A stretch of 35,537 nt of DNA, taken from the NCBI GenBank assembly GCA_030538425.1, contig JAUNTZ010000029.1, forward strand, positions 1-35,537, read 5' to 3'. Below the pieces are notes generated by a model. The model did no database searches. It was not told where the DNA came from and saw nothing but the letters and a program-made list of their open reading frames with translations. Shown here piece by piece: positions 14,996 through 24,195 of this stretch. This stretch comes from Paracoccus sp. (in: a-proteobacteria) (GTDB lineage Bacteria; Pseudomonadota; Alphaproteobacteria; Rhodobacterales; Rhodobacteraceae). The position numbers and the translations under genes are program-made. Position 1 is the first letter of the stretch. Each line of letters opens with the position of its first letter.

Positions 14996-16282
14996 TCAGC
15001 AATCGCGCGGGGTGATCCCGGCTTCGGCAGCATAGGCCGCGCTGTCCTCGGCAATCAGCGGGTCCAGAACCTCATTATCGGGGGTCATGAACTCGGTGAT
15101 CAGGTTCCACTGACCGGCGCCCGCATCCCATTGCTGCAAACGGGCCTGACCGTTGCCGCCATGGTTCGCGCAGGTGATCGAGAAGGCCGGGCCGAAATCG
15201 GGCAGGCCCAGCTCAACCAGACGTTCGTCGGTCATTTCCAGCGCCTCGAACCCGTCACGCACCTGCGCGGCGGTGACGTTCGACACGCCATGGATCTCTT
15301 GCGCCTGACGGATTGCCTCAGAGATCACGACGGCCGCATACATGCCGCGCGAATACAGCACCGAGCCGACATGCTGACCCCCTTGTGAGGCTTTGCCCGC
15401 ATCGATCACATGGGTGCGCAGGTCGTCATAGATCGGATAGTCCATGCCGACGCCGTGGAAGGTCAGCGCCTTGTAGCCATCCGCGCCCGCGCCAACCGGG
15501 GTCACGTCAACTTCGGAACCCGACCACCAGATGCCGATGAAGTTCTCCATCGGAAAGCGGATATTCGCGGCCTCTTGAATGGCGGTCTGGTTCATCACGC
15601 CCCAGCCGTAAAGGATGACGAAATCGGGCCGGTCGCGGCGGATTTGCAGCCACTGGCTGCGCTGTTCCTGACCGGGCGCGTCGACGGGCAGTTCGGTCAG
15701 CGTGAAGCCGTGCTTCTGGCCCAGTTCCTGAAGCGTGCGGATCGGTTCGCGACCGTAGGCCGAGTTGTGATAGACCAGCGCGATGGTCTTGCCCTCAAGG
15801 CTGCCGCCGTTCTGGTCGAGCAGATATTTCACCGCAACTGAGGCCCCGTCCCAATAGTTGGCCGGCGCGTTGAACACCCATTCAAAGACCGAACCATTCT
15901 GCGCCGAAGTCCGACCGTAGCCCGGCGTATAAAGCGGGATGCCATCAACCGCGACCTTGGGGATCAGCTGATAGGTGATGCCGGTGGACAGCGGGTTATA
16001 GACCAGCGCGCCGTTGCCCTTGGTCGATTCGTAGCATTCGACCCCGCGTTCGGTGTTATAGGCGGTCTCGCATTCGGGGACGCTGACACGCTCACCACCG
16101 ATGCCGCCGTCACGTTCGTTCAGCAGGGTGAAATAGTCGTTGAACCCGTCGGCATATTGGGTCCCGTTCGCGCCGTAAGGGCCGGTCCGGTAGGACAGGT
16201 TCGGCACCACCAGATCGGCCAGCGCCGGACCTGCGGCCATCACCGCGCCAAGCGCAAGTGCGGTCAGTTTCGTTACTTTCAT
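14996..16282 (-). CDS. livK: ABC transporter substrate-binding protein (Leu/Ile/Val-type fold)
   Basis: A 428-residue periplasmic protein with signal peptide residues 1–22 (cut after GPALA). The mature part begins DLVVPNLSYRTGPYG and includes GFNDYFTLLNERDGGIGG, the usual N-terminal lobe of peripheral binding protein type I. It is longer than true LIV-binding proteins (~345 mature residues) and is cysteine-containing (ECETAYN, VECYE, SITCANHG, final RDC). That subgroup is linked to transporters of non-amino-acid ligands such as aromatic or aliphatic acids and amides. GGGAGGAAACC precedes the ATG. Between livM and livF in the operon. Ligand unknown; the neighbouring ligases suggest a carboxylic acid. 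Confidence 0.9.
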   Translation of the reverse strand: MKVTKLTALALGAVMAAGPALADLVVPNLSYRTGPYGANGTQYADGFNDYFTLLNERDGGIGGERVSVPECETAYNTERGVECYESTKGNGALVYNPLSTGITYQLIPKVAVDGIPLYTPGYGRTSAQNGSVFEWVFNAPANYWDGASVAVKYLLDQNGGSLEGKTIALVYHNSAYGREPIRTLQELGQKHGFTLTELPVDAPGQEQRSQWLQIRRDRPDFVILYGWGVMNQTAIQEAANIRFPMENFIGIWWSGSEVDVTPVGAGADGYKALTFHGVGMDYPIYDDLRTHVIDAGKASQGGQHVGSVLYSRGMYAAVVISEAIRQAQEIHGVSNVTAAQVRDGFEALEMTDERLVELGLPDFGPAFSITCANHGGNGQARLQQWDAGAGQWNLITEFMTPDNEVLDPLIAEDSAAYAAEAGITPRDC

Positions 16283-16331
16283 GGTTTCCTCCCATGGGGT
16301 TTCATTGCGCCGGTTTACCCGGTTCTGATGG

Positions 16332-17408
16332 TTAATGCGGGAACGGCCAGAGCCGCAGCTTTTCCTTGATCAGCGCCCAGAGACGGGCCAGCCCGTGCGG
16401 CTCAACGATCAGGAAGAAGACGATCAGCCCGCCCACGATCATCAGCTCGATATGGGCGGCAAGGTCGGTCGGCCAGCCAAAGCCGCCCACCAGCAGGTTT
16501 TTCAAAAGGACCGGCAACAGCACCATGAAGGCCGCGCCCGCAAATGATCCGAACACGCTGCCAAGGCCGCCGATGATGATCATGAACAGCACAAGGAAGG
16601 ATTTGCGGATGTCAAAGGCCTCGGTCACTTCGGCGGCGCCCAGATAGACGGCGAAGAACAGCGCGCCCGCGATGCCGACAAAGAACGAGGACACACCAAA
16701 GGCGGTCAGCTTGGCTTTGAGCGGGTTCACCCCGATGATCTCGGCGGCGATATCCATATCGCGGATCGCCATCCATTGCCGCCCATAAGTGCCGCGCGTC
16801 AGGTTGCGCGCGACCCAGGCCAGCACAAAGACAAAGACCAGACAGACCAGATATTTCGCGCTGGCCGTCGCGGCGGGCCCGGTGACAGCCCAGCCCAGCA
16901 CAGTGCGCTCGGGCGAGTTGATCTGACCCGAGGCCGAATAGTTGTAGAACCACGGCACCTTGTTGAACAGCCAGACAAGGAAGAACTGCGCCGCCAGCGT
17001 GGCCACGGCCAGATAGAAGCCCTTGATCCGCAGGCTTGGCAGGCCAAAGGCGATGCCCACCAGCGCCGTGATCCCGCCCGCCAGCAGAATATGGATCATC
17101 ACCGAGACTTCGGGGAATGAGGTCATCAGCTTATAGACCGCATAGGCCCCCACCGCCATGAACCCGCCGGTGCCAAGGCTGACCTGACCCGCATATCCGG
17201 TCAGGATGTTCAGCCCAAGCGCCGCGATGGCATAGATCAGGAACGGCAGCAGCACCGCCGAGGCCCAGTAATCGTTGATGATGAAGGGAATGACCAGAAA
17301 GGCCACCGCCAGCACCGCATAATAGCCGATCCGGTCCAGTTGCAGCGGAAAGGTCTGCCCGTCGTCGCGATAGGTCGTCTTGAAATCACCGGCTTCACGA
17401 TACAGCAT
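16332..17408 (-). CDS. livM: LivM-type ABC transporter permease
   Basis: A 358-residue inner-membrane permease with about ten helices. The family signature GYAGQVSLGTGGFMAVGAYA lies near residues 71–90, and the EAA-like cytoplasmic loop is GRQWMAIRDMDIAAEIIGVN. The N-terminal extension (YREAGDFKTTYRDDGQTFP) is cytoplasmic. ATG 17408 has AAAGGGG six bases upstream. Pairs with LivH to form the channel; lies 78 bp after livH and 49 bp before livK. Confidence 0.93.
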   Translation of the reverse strand: MLYREAGDFKTTYRDDGQTFPLQLDRIGYYAVLAVAFLVIPFIINDYWASAVLLPFLIYAIAALGLNILTGYAGQVSLGTGGFMAVGAYAVYKLMTSFPEVSVMIHILLAGGITALVGIAFGLPSLRIKGFYLAVATLAAQFFLVWLFNKVPWFYNYSASGQINSPERTVLGWAVTGPAATASAKYLVCLVFVFVLAWVARNLTRGTYGRQWMAIRDMDIAAEIIGVNPLKAKLTAFGVSSFFVGIAGALFFAVYLGAAEVTEAFDIRKSFLVLFMIIIGGLGSVFGSFAGAAFMVLLPVLLKNLLVGGFGWPTDLAAHIELMIVGGLIVFFLIVEPHGLARLWALIKEKLRLWPFPH

Positions 17409-17486
17409 GATATGCCCCTTTCGCCGTCATCTTGCCCGTTTGGGGCTTCTTCTGTGCAAAAATACTCAACTGCGCGGAACTCACGG

Positions 17487-18494
17487 TCAGACCCTCTCGA
17501 TGATCTTTTCGCCGAACAGCCCCTGCGGGCGGAACACCAGGAACAACAGGGCCAGCACATAGGCGAACCAGTTTTCCGTGGCCTGCATGGTAAAGCCCAT
17601 GATCTCACGGAAGGCAGCGCTGGAGACCACGAACTCGAACAGCTTTTCACCGACGCCGATAATCAGCCCGCCGACAATCGCGCCGGGGATCGAGGTGAAC
17701 CCGCCTAGCATCAGCACCGGCAGCGCCTTCAGAGCAATCAGCGAAAGCGAGAACTGCACCCCCGATTTGGACCCCCACATGATCCCCGCGACAAGGGCAA
17801 CAAAGCCCGCGATGGACCAGACCATGATCCAGATAAAGCGCAGGCTGATACCCACCGACAGCGCGGCCTGATGGTCGTCGGCCACCGCCCGCATGGCGCG
17901 GCCATGTTTGGTATATTGCGAAAACGCCACCAAGGCCGCGACCAGCGCCGCAGCGATCAGCGCGGCCCAGATGTCCAGCGTGTCGATATAAAACCCGTAG
18001 CCCAGATTCTCGAAGGTCCAGTCATCCAGCCACATCCAGCCGCCTTTCGGCAGGCCGACATCCAGCGTCTTGACATCCGCGCCCCACATCACGTCACCCA
18101 CGCCTTCAAGGAAATAGGCAAGCCCGATGGTGGCCATGAACAGGATGATCGGCTCTTGCCCGACCAGATGTTTCAGCACCAGCCTTTCAATCAGGAAGGC
18201 CAGCAGGACCATGACGGCGGCGGTCAGCACAATCGCCACAACCGAGGGCACGTTCCAGCCGAAATGATGCACCCGCGTGCCGAACATGGCATTGATGAGA
18301 TGCGCGAAAGGCACCTGCCCCGACATGATGCCCACCAGCGTCAGCGCGGCAAACAGCGCCAGCACGCCCTGCGCATAGTTGAACACGCCCGAGGCCTTGA
18401 AGATCAGCACAAAGCCAAGCGCGACAAGCGCATACATCACGCCCGTCATCAGCCCGTTCACGGCGACTTCGGTGACGATAAAGAACTGTTCCAT
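17487..18494 (-). CDS. livH: LivH-type ABC transporter permease
   Basis: A 335-residue inner-membrane permease. Typical LivH features are NGLMTGVMYALVALGFVLIF at the N-terminus, the loop TKHGRAMRAVADDHQAALSV, and GALVGGLIIGVGEKLFE-like GAIVGGLIIGVGEKL toward the C-terminus. A GTG and an ATG are adjacent at the start; the ATG at 18494 is preferred because GGAGG lies seven bases before it. It follows livG by about 30 bp and precedes livM. Confidence 0.93.
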   Translation of the reverse strand: MEQFFIVTEVAVNGLMTGVMYALVALGFVLIFKASGVFNYAQGVLALFAALTLVGIMSGQVPFAHLINAMFGTRVHHFGWNVPSVVAIVLTAAVMVLLAFLIERLVLKHLVGQEPIILFMATIGLAYFLEGVGDVMWGADVKTLDVGLPKGGWMWLDDWTFENLGYGFYIDTLDIWAALIAAALVAALVAFSQYTKHGRAMRAVADDHQAALSVGISLRFIWIMVWSIAGFVALVAGIMWGSKSGVQFSLSLIALKALPVLMLGGFTSIPGAIVGGLIIGVGEKLFEFVVSSAAFREIMGFTMQATENWFAYVLALLFLVFRPQGLFGEKIIERV

Positions 18495-18527
18495 CACTTG
18501 CCCTCCAAGGCCGGTCGGTTGTCGCGC

Positions 18528-19361
18528 TTAGTCATGGGACACCCCCAGATAGGCGTCGATCACGTCCTGATTGTTGCGCACCTCGTCGGGGGTGCCGTCG
18601 CCGATCTTGCGGCCGTAATCCATCACCACCACGCGGTCGGACAGGTCCATGACCACGCCCATATCATGCTCGATCAGGGCAATCGTGGTGCCGAATTCAT
18701 CGTTCACATCAAGGATAAAGCGGGACATATCCTCTTTTTCCTCGACATTCATGCCCGCCATCGGCTCATCCAGCATCAACAGCTTGGGCTCGGCGGCCAA
18801 GGCGCGGGCCAGCTCAACCCGTTTCTTCAGCCCGTAGGGCAGGCGGCCCACCGGGGTTTTGCGGATGTTCTGGATCTCCAGAAAGTCGATGATCTTCTCG
18901 ACCTGTTCGCGATGGGCGATTTCCTCACGCTCTGCCGCGCCCCACCACAGGGCTTGCGACAGGATCCCCGATTTCATCCGGGTCAGGCGGCCGGTCATGA
19001 TGTTGTCCAGAACCGACATGCCGTCAAACAGCGCGATGTTCTGGAAGGTCCGGGCGAGGCCCAGCCGCGCCACCTCATAGGGGCGCATCGGGCCGCGCGG
19101 ATAGCCCTTGTAGATCACCTGACCCTCTTGCGGGACATAAAAGCCCGACATGACGTTCATCATCGAGGATTTGCCCGCCCCGTTCGGCCCGATGATCGCG
19201 CGGATCTCACCGTCGCGAATGTCGAACGAGATGTCCTTGATCGCGACCACCCCGCCAAAGCGCAGGGTGATGTTGCGCATCTCCATCAGGACGCCGCCGA
19301 TCTTGCGCCCGTCGGGGGTGATATAGCCTTCGTCCTGCTCCATGGTGTGCGTCTGGCTCAT
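18528..19361 (-). CDS. livG: LivG-type ABC transporter ATPase
   Basis: A 277-residue ATPase. Walker A GPNGAGKSS (58–66) and Walker B LLMLDEPMAGM are standard, but the signature is LPYGLKKRVELARAL instead of LSGGQ-type. This deviation is shared by homologues in similar liv/ligase clusters. The N-terminus carries an extra ~25 residues (EQDEGYITPDGRKIGG) before the first strand. The ATG overlaps the upstream acyl-CoA synthetase stop by four bases (ATGA), so the two are translationally coupled. Partner of LivF. Confidence 0.93.
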   Translation of the reverse strand: MSQTHTMEQDEGYITPDGRKIGGVLMEMRNITLRFGGVVAIKDISFDIRDGEIRAIIGPNGAGKSSMMNVMSGFYVPQEGQVIYKGYPRGPMRPYEVARLGLARTFQNIALFDGMSVLDNIMTGRLTRMKSGILSQALWWGAAEREEIAHREQVEKIIDFLEIQNIRKTPVGRLPYGLKKRVELARALAAEPKLLMLDEPMAGMNVEEKEDMSRFILDVNDEFGTTIALIEHDMGVVMDLSDRVVVMDYGRKIGDGTPDEVRNNQDVIDAYLGVSHD

Positions 19362-21337
19362 TCTGCGGCAACCCCCTGATGATGCGCCGCATCAAAGACG
19401 GGCGTGTTCTCGATTTTCAGCGTGGCCTTGATGCTGCCCTTGCGCCCGTCCTCATAGGTCACTTCGGTCTCGGTATAGACGCTGTCCGACCCGTCATAGA
19501 GCGCGGTCACAAGATCCGCGAATTTCTCATTGATCACCGCACGGCGCACCTTGCGGGTGCGGGTCATCTCACCGTCATCGGGGTCAAGTTCCTTGTGCAG
19601 CACCAGAAAACGGTGGATCTGACAGCCTGAGAGCATCTTGTCCTCAGCGACTGAGCGGTTCACCTCAGTGATATGCTCGCGGATCGTCGCGTAAACCTGC
19701 GGATGCCCGGCCAGTTCCTGATAGGAGGCATAGGCGATATTGTTGCGTTCCGCCCAGTTGCCCACCGCCGAGAGGTCAATGTTGATCATCGCGGTGCAGT
19801 AATCGCGGCCATTGCCCAGCACCACGGCCTCAAGAATGTTGGGATAGAACTTGAGCTTGTTCTCAACATATTTGGGCGCGAACATGCTGCCATCGGCCAT
19901 CTTGCCCACATCCTTGGCGCGGTCGATGATCCGCAAATGGCCCGAGCCTTCCTCGAAAAACCCCGCATCGCCGGTCGCCACCCAACCCTCGGCATCCTTG
20001 GTTGAGGCGGTGCTTTCGGCATTCTTGTAATATTCAACGAAGGTGCCGGGGCTGCGATAGAACACCTCGCCATTGTCGCCGATGCGCACCTCAACACCGG
20101 GCGAGGGCACGCCCACCGTATCGGAACGCACCTGCCCGTCCGGCTGTTGGGTGATGAACACGCCCGCCTCGGTCTGGCCGTAAAGCTGTTTCAGGTTGAT
20201 GCCCAGACTGCGGTAAAAGTCGAAAATCTCAGGCCCGATGGCCTCACCCGCCGTGTAGCCCACGCGGATGCGCGAAAAGCCCAAGGTGTTCTTCAGCGGC
20301 CCGTAAACCAGAGCCCTGCCCAAACCGTAGGCCAGCCGGTCGCCAAAGCTGACCGAGCGGCCATCCAGCATGGCCGGGCCCACGCGGTTCGCCACATCCA
20401 TATAGCGTTTGAACAGCCAGCGCTTGAACCGGCTGGCATCCTCCATGCGGATCATCACACTGGTCAGCTGACCTTCGAACACGCGCGGCGGGGCGAAGAA
20501 ATAGGTCGGCCCGATCTCGCGCAGGTCGGTCATCATCGTATGCGCGCCCTCGGGGCAGTTCACGGTAAAGCCCGTCCAATAGGCTTGCGCCACCGAGAAG
20601 ATGAAATCGCCCACCCAGGCCATCGGCAGATAGGCCAGCACCTCTTCGCGATGGGTCAGCTTGTCAAAGGCGGATGAGTTCTTCGCCGTCTCAATGATGT
20701 TGCGGTTCGACAGCACAACGCCCTTGGGCTTGCCGGTCGTCCCCGAGGTGTAAAGCATCACGCAAGTGTCGTCATAGGTGAGCCCCGCGATGCGACGGTC
20801 CAGTTCCGGGCCAAGCCGCTGTTCGGCGGCGCGGCCCTCGGCCTGCACATCGGCCAGCGCGTTCATGCGGGTATGGTCGTATTTGCGCATCCCGCGCTTG
20901 TCTGTGTAGACGATCTGCTCGATGCCCGGCACGCTGCGCCCGACCTCCAGGACCTTGTCCACCTGTTCCTGATCGCCGCAGATCACAAACCGCGCGCCGC
21001 AATGGTCCAGCACATAGACCATCTCTTCGGCCACGGCGTCCTGATACAAGGGCACCGGCACCGCGCCGCACATCTGGGCGGCCACCATCGACCAGTAATG
21101 CGCGGGCCGGTTGCGCCCGATCACCGCGACATGATCGCCCGGCGCAAGCCCAAGGTTCAGCAGACCAAGCGCAAGGTCGCGCACCTCACGCGCGGCCTGC
21201 GCCCAGGTCCAGCTTTGCCAGATGCCGAACTCTTTCTCACGATAGGCGGGGCGGTTGCCGTAACGCGCCGCGTTACGCGCCAGCAGCGCCGGAATGGATT
21301 GCAGGCCCGGCTCGGCGGGTGCATTGGCTTGGGTCAT
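19358..21337 (-). CDS. Long-chain acyl-CoA synthetase-like AMP-dependent ligase
   Basis: A 659-residue ANL enzyme that activates a carboxylic acid to its CoA ester with ATP. Complete motif set: P-loop YTSGTTGKPKG (196–206), A5 LYGQTEAGVF, A7 WVATGDAG, A8 LRIIDRAKDV, and a C-terminal lysine region MTRTRKVRR. The overall build (a ~60-residue segment after the C-terminal lysine and the DKMLSGCQIHRF stretch) is like the bubblegum-type long-chain synthetases. First gene of the liv/ligase operon; its stop overlaps livG. Likely activates the acid imported by the LivFGHMK system. The substrate may be aromatic or aliphatic; chain length cannot be read from sequence. Confidence 0.9.
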   Translation of the reverse strand: MTQANAPAEPGLQSIPALLARNAARYGNRPAYREKEFGIWQSWTWAQAAREVRDLALGLLNLGLAPGDHVAVIGRNRPAHYWSMVAAQMCGAVPVPLYQDAVAEEMVYVLDHCGARFVICGDQEQVDKVLEVGRSVPGIEQIVYTDKRGMRKYDHTRMNALADVQAEGRAAEQRLGPELDRRIAGLTYDDTCVMLYTSGTTGKPKGVVLSNRNIIETAKNSSAFDKLTHREEVLAYLPMAWVGDFIFSVAQAYWTGFTVNCPEGAHTMMTDLREIGPTYFFAPPRVFEGQLTSVMIRMEDASRFKRWLFKRYMDVANRVGPAMLDGRSVSFGDRLAYGLGRALVYGPLKNTLGFSRIRVGYTAGEAIGPEIFDFYRSLGINLKQLYGQTEAGVFITQQPDGQVRSDTVGVPSPGVEVRIGDNGEVFYRSPGTFVEYYKNAESTASTKDAEGWVATGDAGFFEEGSGHLRIIDRAKDVGKMADGSMFAPKYVENKLKFYPNILEAVVLGNGRDYCTAMINIDLSAVGNWAERNNIAYASYQELAGHPQVYATIREHITEVNRSVAEDKMLSGCQIHRFLVLHKELDPDDGEMTRTRKVRRAVINEKFADLVTALYDGSDSVYTETEVTYEDGRKGSIKATLKIENTPVFDAAHHQGVAAE

Positions 21338-21524
21338 TTCCCCTCCCTCTGGTCTCGCGCGGCCTGCGCGTGGCGGGCCGGACGGCCGCGCGGCCCCTCA
21401 ACCGCACGACGTTACAGCGCAGACTGTCGCGCGAAGCTTACCGGAATTTGTCGTGAATCTAACGAATTGTTACACGCTGTTCCACGCCGCGCCGACCTGC
21501 TAGCAAGACCAAGGGGAGGGACGC

Positions 21525-23408
21525 ATGAATACAGGTGATTCACGGGCCGAGCTGATGCAGTCAGGGCTGAACCTGATTGGTCAGGCGCTGTCGATTTTCG
21601 ATGCCGACTTGCGGCTGGCGGTCGCGAATCACCCCTATCAGGCGATGTTCGACCTGCCCGACAACCTGACCCGGCCCGGCGCGTTCTTTGAGGAAACCAT
21701 CCGCTTTCTGGTGTTCCGCGGTGAATATGGCCCGCAGGACGACCCCGATGAGGCGGTGCGCATCCGGGTTGAGCAGGCCCGCCGTTTCGCGCCTCATTAC
21801 CTTGAACGCGAACGCCCCAATGGCCGTTGGGTCGCGGTTGAGGGGGCGCCTTTGTCCCAAGGCGGATGGGTCGCGGTTTACACTGACATCACGGAAATCA
21901 AGCAACAGGAAAGCCTGCTGCGCGCGCGCTCGGACGCTTTGTCGCAGCAGATGCTGGACAATGCCGAACGGCTGGCGGCGGCGAACCGCGAACTGGCCGC
22001 CGCCAACGCCGCGCTTCGCGAAACCAAGCGGGTGATGACCGCCAGCCAGATCCGCACGCGGCAGGTGACCGAGATGATCCCCGCTCATATCGCGCATATG
22101 GACCGCGACTATCGTTATTTGTTCTCAAACCGGCAATTGCCGCAGATCTTTCCCGGCACCCCCGCCGATGTGATCGGGCAAGGCGGCGCTGAGGTTCTGG
22201 GCCCCGAAACCTTCGCCGCGATCCGCCCCTATATGGACCGCGCCTTCGCCGGGCGCAGTCAGGTGTTTGAGATCACGCACCCGGTCTCTGCCCGCCGCAT
22301 CCGCATCGCGCTGACCCCCGACCGGGGCGGCAACGGCGCCTATATCCTGTCAACCGATGTCACCGCCGAGGTCGAAACCCGAGAGGCCCTGACCCATGCC
22401 GCGCGCCGGGCGCTTGCCGCGCAGATGGCCTCTGGGCTGGCGCATGATTTCGGCAATCTGCTGACCATCATTCTGGGGCTGCAAACCCGTCTGGCCGGGG
22501 CGGACCTGCCCGAGGCGGCGGCGGCGGATGTGCAGGCGACACTGGCCGCCGCGCGGCGCGGGGCTGAGCTGTTGGGTCGGATCGGCCAGATCAGCGCCCC
22601 GCGCAACCCCGCCCCGCGCCCGGTCAGGCTGGCGCAGGCGCTGCATGAACTGGCGGCGATGGCGGGGGCGTCCTTGGGTGAGGCGGCGCGGCTGCGGCTG
22701 GAACTGTCGCTGGATGACCGCCCGGTTCTGCTGGACCCCGGCTTTTTGCAGGATTCGCTGCTCAACCTGATCCTGAACGCCCGCGATGCGATGGGCCAGA
22801 CCGGGGGCGACATCATCATGGCCGCGACCGAGCACGGCCCCTGGCTGGAGTTCTCGATCCGCGACCACGGCCCCGGCTTTTCCGACGCCGCGCTGAGCCG
22901 GGGCACCGAGCCGTTCTTTTCGACCAAAGGCGGGCAGGGCACCGGGCTGGGCCTGTCGATGGTGTTCGACCAGACCAAACTTGCCGGCGGCACGCTGCGG
23001 CTGTCGAACTGGGCGGGCGGCGCGCAGGTCACGCTGCGCCTGCCCTTGCGGCGGGTCAATCCGCAGATGGTCCTGCTGGCCGAGGACGACCACGCCCTGC
23101 GCCACGTCCTGCGCGATATGCTCACCGCGATGGGCCATTCCGTGATCGAGGCCGGTTCGCTGGCTGAGGCGCAGGCCCTGCGCGACCTGCCCGGGCTGAC
23201 CGTCATTCTGTCCGATCTGCAACTGGGCGATGGCCTAGGAGGGGATCTGGCGGGCGGGCTGCCGCTGATCCTGATGACCGCGCTGCTGCCCGACCACCCC
23301 TTGCGCCGCGACGCCCCCGCGCCGGTGCTGAGCAAACCCTTTGACGAAGCCACCCTGTCGGCGGCCATCCGCGCCGCGACCGGGCAGAATGAGGTTCCCC
23401 ATGGCTGA
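21525..23408 (+). CDS. Hybrid PAS-domain sensor histidine kinase with C-terminal receiver
   Basis: A 627-residue soluble kinase with no membrane segment. Order: PAS (PAS_12-like, residues ~15–128), coiled coil (~128–175), second PAS (~178–285), dimerisation domain with His307 (LAHDFGNLL; the usual HDFNN has Gly here), ATPase domain with N box NLILNARDAM (N418), DHGPGF, TEPFFSTK and GTGLGLSMV, then a receiver (514–620) with Asp564 and Lys604. AAGGGGAGGG precedes the ATG. It overlaps the response-regulator gene by eight bases and is divergent from the acyl-CoA synthetase operon across 187 bp. It probably senses an internal metabolic cue and controls the neighbouring transport and ligase genes (inference). 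Confidence 0.92.
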   Translation: MNTGDSRAELMQSGLNLIGQALSIFDADLRLAVANHPYQAMFDLPDNLTRPGAFFEETIRFLVFRGEYGPQDDPDEAVRIRVEQARRFAPHYLERERPNGRWVAVEGAPLSQGGWVAVYTDITEIKQQESLLRARSDALSQQMLDNAERLAAANRELAAANAALRETKRVMTASQIRTRQVTEMIPAHIAHMDRDYRYLFSNRQLPQIFPGTPADVIGQGGAEVLGPETFAAIRPYMDRAFAGRSQVFEITHPVSARRIRIALTPDRGGNGAYILSTDVTAEVETREALTHAARRALAAQMASGLAHDFGNLLTIILGLQTRLAGADLPEAAAADVQATLAAARRGAELLGRIGQISAPRNPAPRPVRLAQALHELAAMAGASLGEAARLRLELSLDDRPVLLDPGFLQDSLLNLILNARDAMGQTGGDIIMAATEHGPWLEFSIRDHGPGFSDAALSRGTEPFFSTKGGQGTGLGLSMVFDQTKLAGGTLRLSNWAGGAQVTLRLPLRRVNPQMVLLAEDDHALRHVLRDMLTAMGHSVIEAGSLAEAQALRDLPGLTVILSDLQLGDGLGGDLAGGLPLILMTALLPDHPLRRDAPAPVLSKPFDEATLSAAIRAATGQNEVPHG

Positions 23409-24108
23409 CGCGCCCCTTATCGCGATTCTGGATGACGAACCCGACATTCGCCGCCTCATGTCCCAAGTCCTTGAGGACGCAGGCTTTCGCACCGCAGGCT
23501 TTGCCCGCGCGACCGAGTTCGAGGCCGCGTTGCGCCGCATCACCCCCGACGCCTGCCTGATCGACCTTGGCCTGCCCGACCGCGACGGGTTGGGGCTTGT
23601 GCACCGGCTGGCCAGCGAATCGGGCGCGGCGATCATCATCGTCTCAGGCCGCGCGCAGGTGCAGGACCGCGTCACCGGGCTGGAACTGGGCGCCGACGAT
23701 TACATCATCAAACCGTTTGAGCCCGCCGAGCTGGTCGCCCGCATCCGCGCCCGCCTGCGCCGCCCCGCTGCCGCGCCCGCCGCGCAAGGTGGCGCGGGTC
23801 TGCTGCGTTTCGCCGGATGGGCCGCCGATTTCGACCGCTATGTTCTGATTGCGCCCGATGGCGAGGAAACCCCGATCAGCCATGCCGAGGCCGAGGTGCT
23901 GCGCATGTTCCTTGACAGCCCCCGCCGGCTGATCTCACGCGCCCAGATGCTTGAGGCATTGGGCGGCGCGGGCGGCGAAAGTTTTGACCGGGCGATGGAT
24001 GTGCGCATCTCGCGCCTGCGCAGCAAGCTGCGCGAAGACCCGCGCAATCCGCGCCTGATCAAGACGATCTATGGCGCGGGCTATATCTTTCTGGCTGAGA
24101 TCGACTAG
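23401..24108 (+). CDS. OmpR-family response regulator
   Basis: A 235-residue regulator. The receiver domain has Asp11/Asp12, phospho-acceptor Asp55 (CLIDLGLPDRDG), Ser82 in the switch position and Lys104. The C-terminal winged helix (from about residue 140) has ISHAEAEVLRMFLDSPRRLISR and the recognition helix DRAMDVRISRLRSKL, ending IKTIYGAGYIFLAE. Start is ATG 23401, inside the end of the kinase gene. The kinase has its own receiver, so either its His307 also phosphorylates Asp55 directly, or a separate phosphotransfer protein is needed; none is encoded in the window. Followed after 87 bp by the lactate-permease-family gene, a plausible target. Confidence 0.93.
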   Translation: MADAPLIAILDDEPDIRRLMSQVLEDAGFRTAGFARATEFEAALRRITPDACLIDLGLPDRDGLGLVHRLASESGAAIIIVSGRAQVQDRVTGLELGADDYIIKPFEPAELVARIRARLRRPAAAPAAQGGAGLLRFAGWAADFDRYVLIAPDGEETPISHAEAEVLRMFLDSPRRLISRAQMLEALGGAGGESFDRAMDVRISRLRSKLREDPRNPRLIKTIYGAGYIFLAEID

Positions 24109-24195
24109 CCGCCGCGTCACGAAAAAAATTGTTGACGCAAAGGGTCTTGGCCTGCTTTCCTCACCCGACAAGGGATTGGAGGAGAGGGGTTTTTC

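Noticed and set aside
17871-19379. A 502-codon plus-strand open frame opposite livH/livG
   Set aside because: Antisense shadow of two clear transporter genes.
24131-24160. Possible promoter for lldP (TTGACG at 24132)
   Set aside because: The -35-like hexamer is good but nothing resembling a -10 follows at 16–18 bases.
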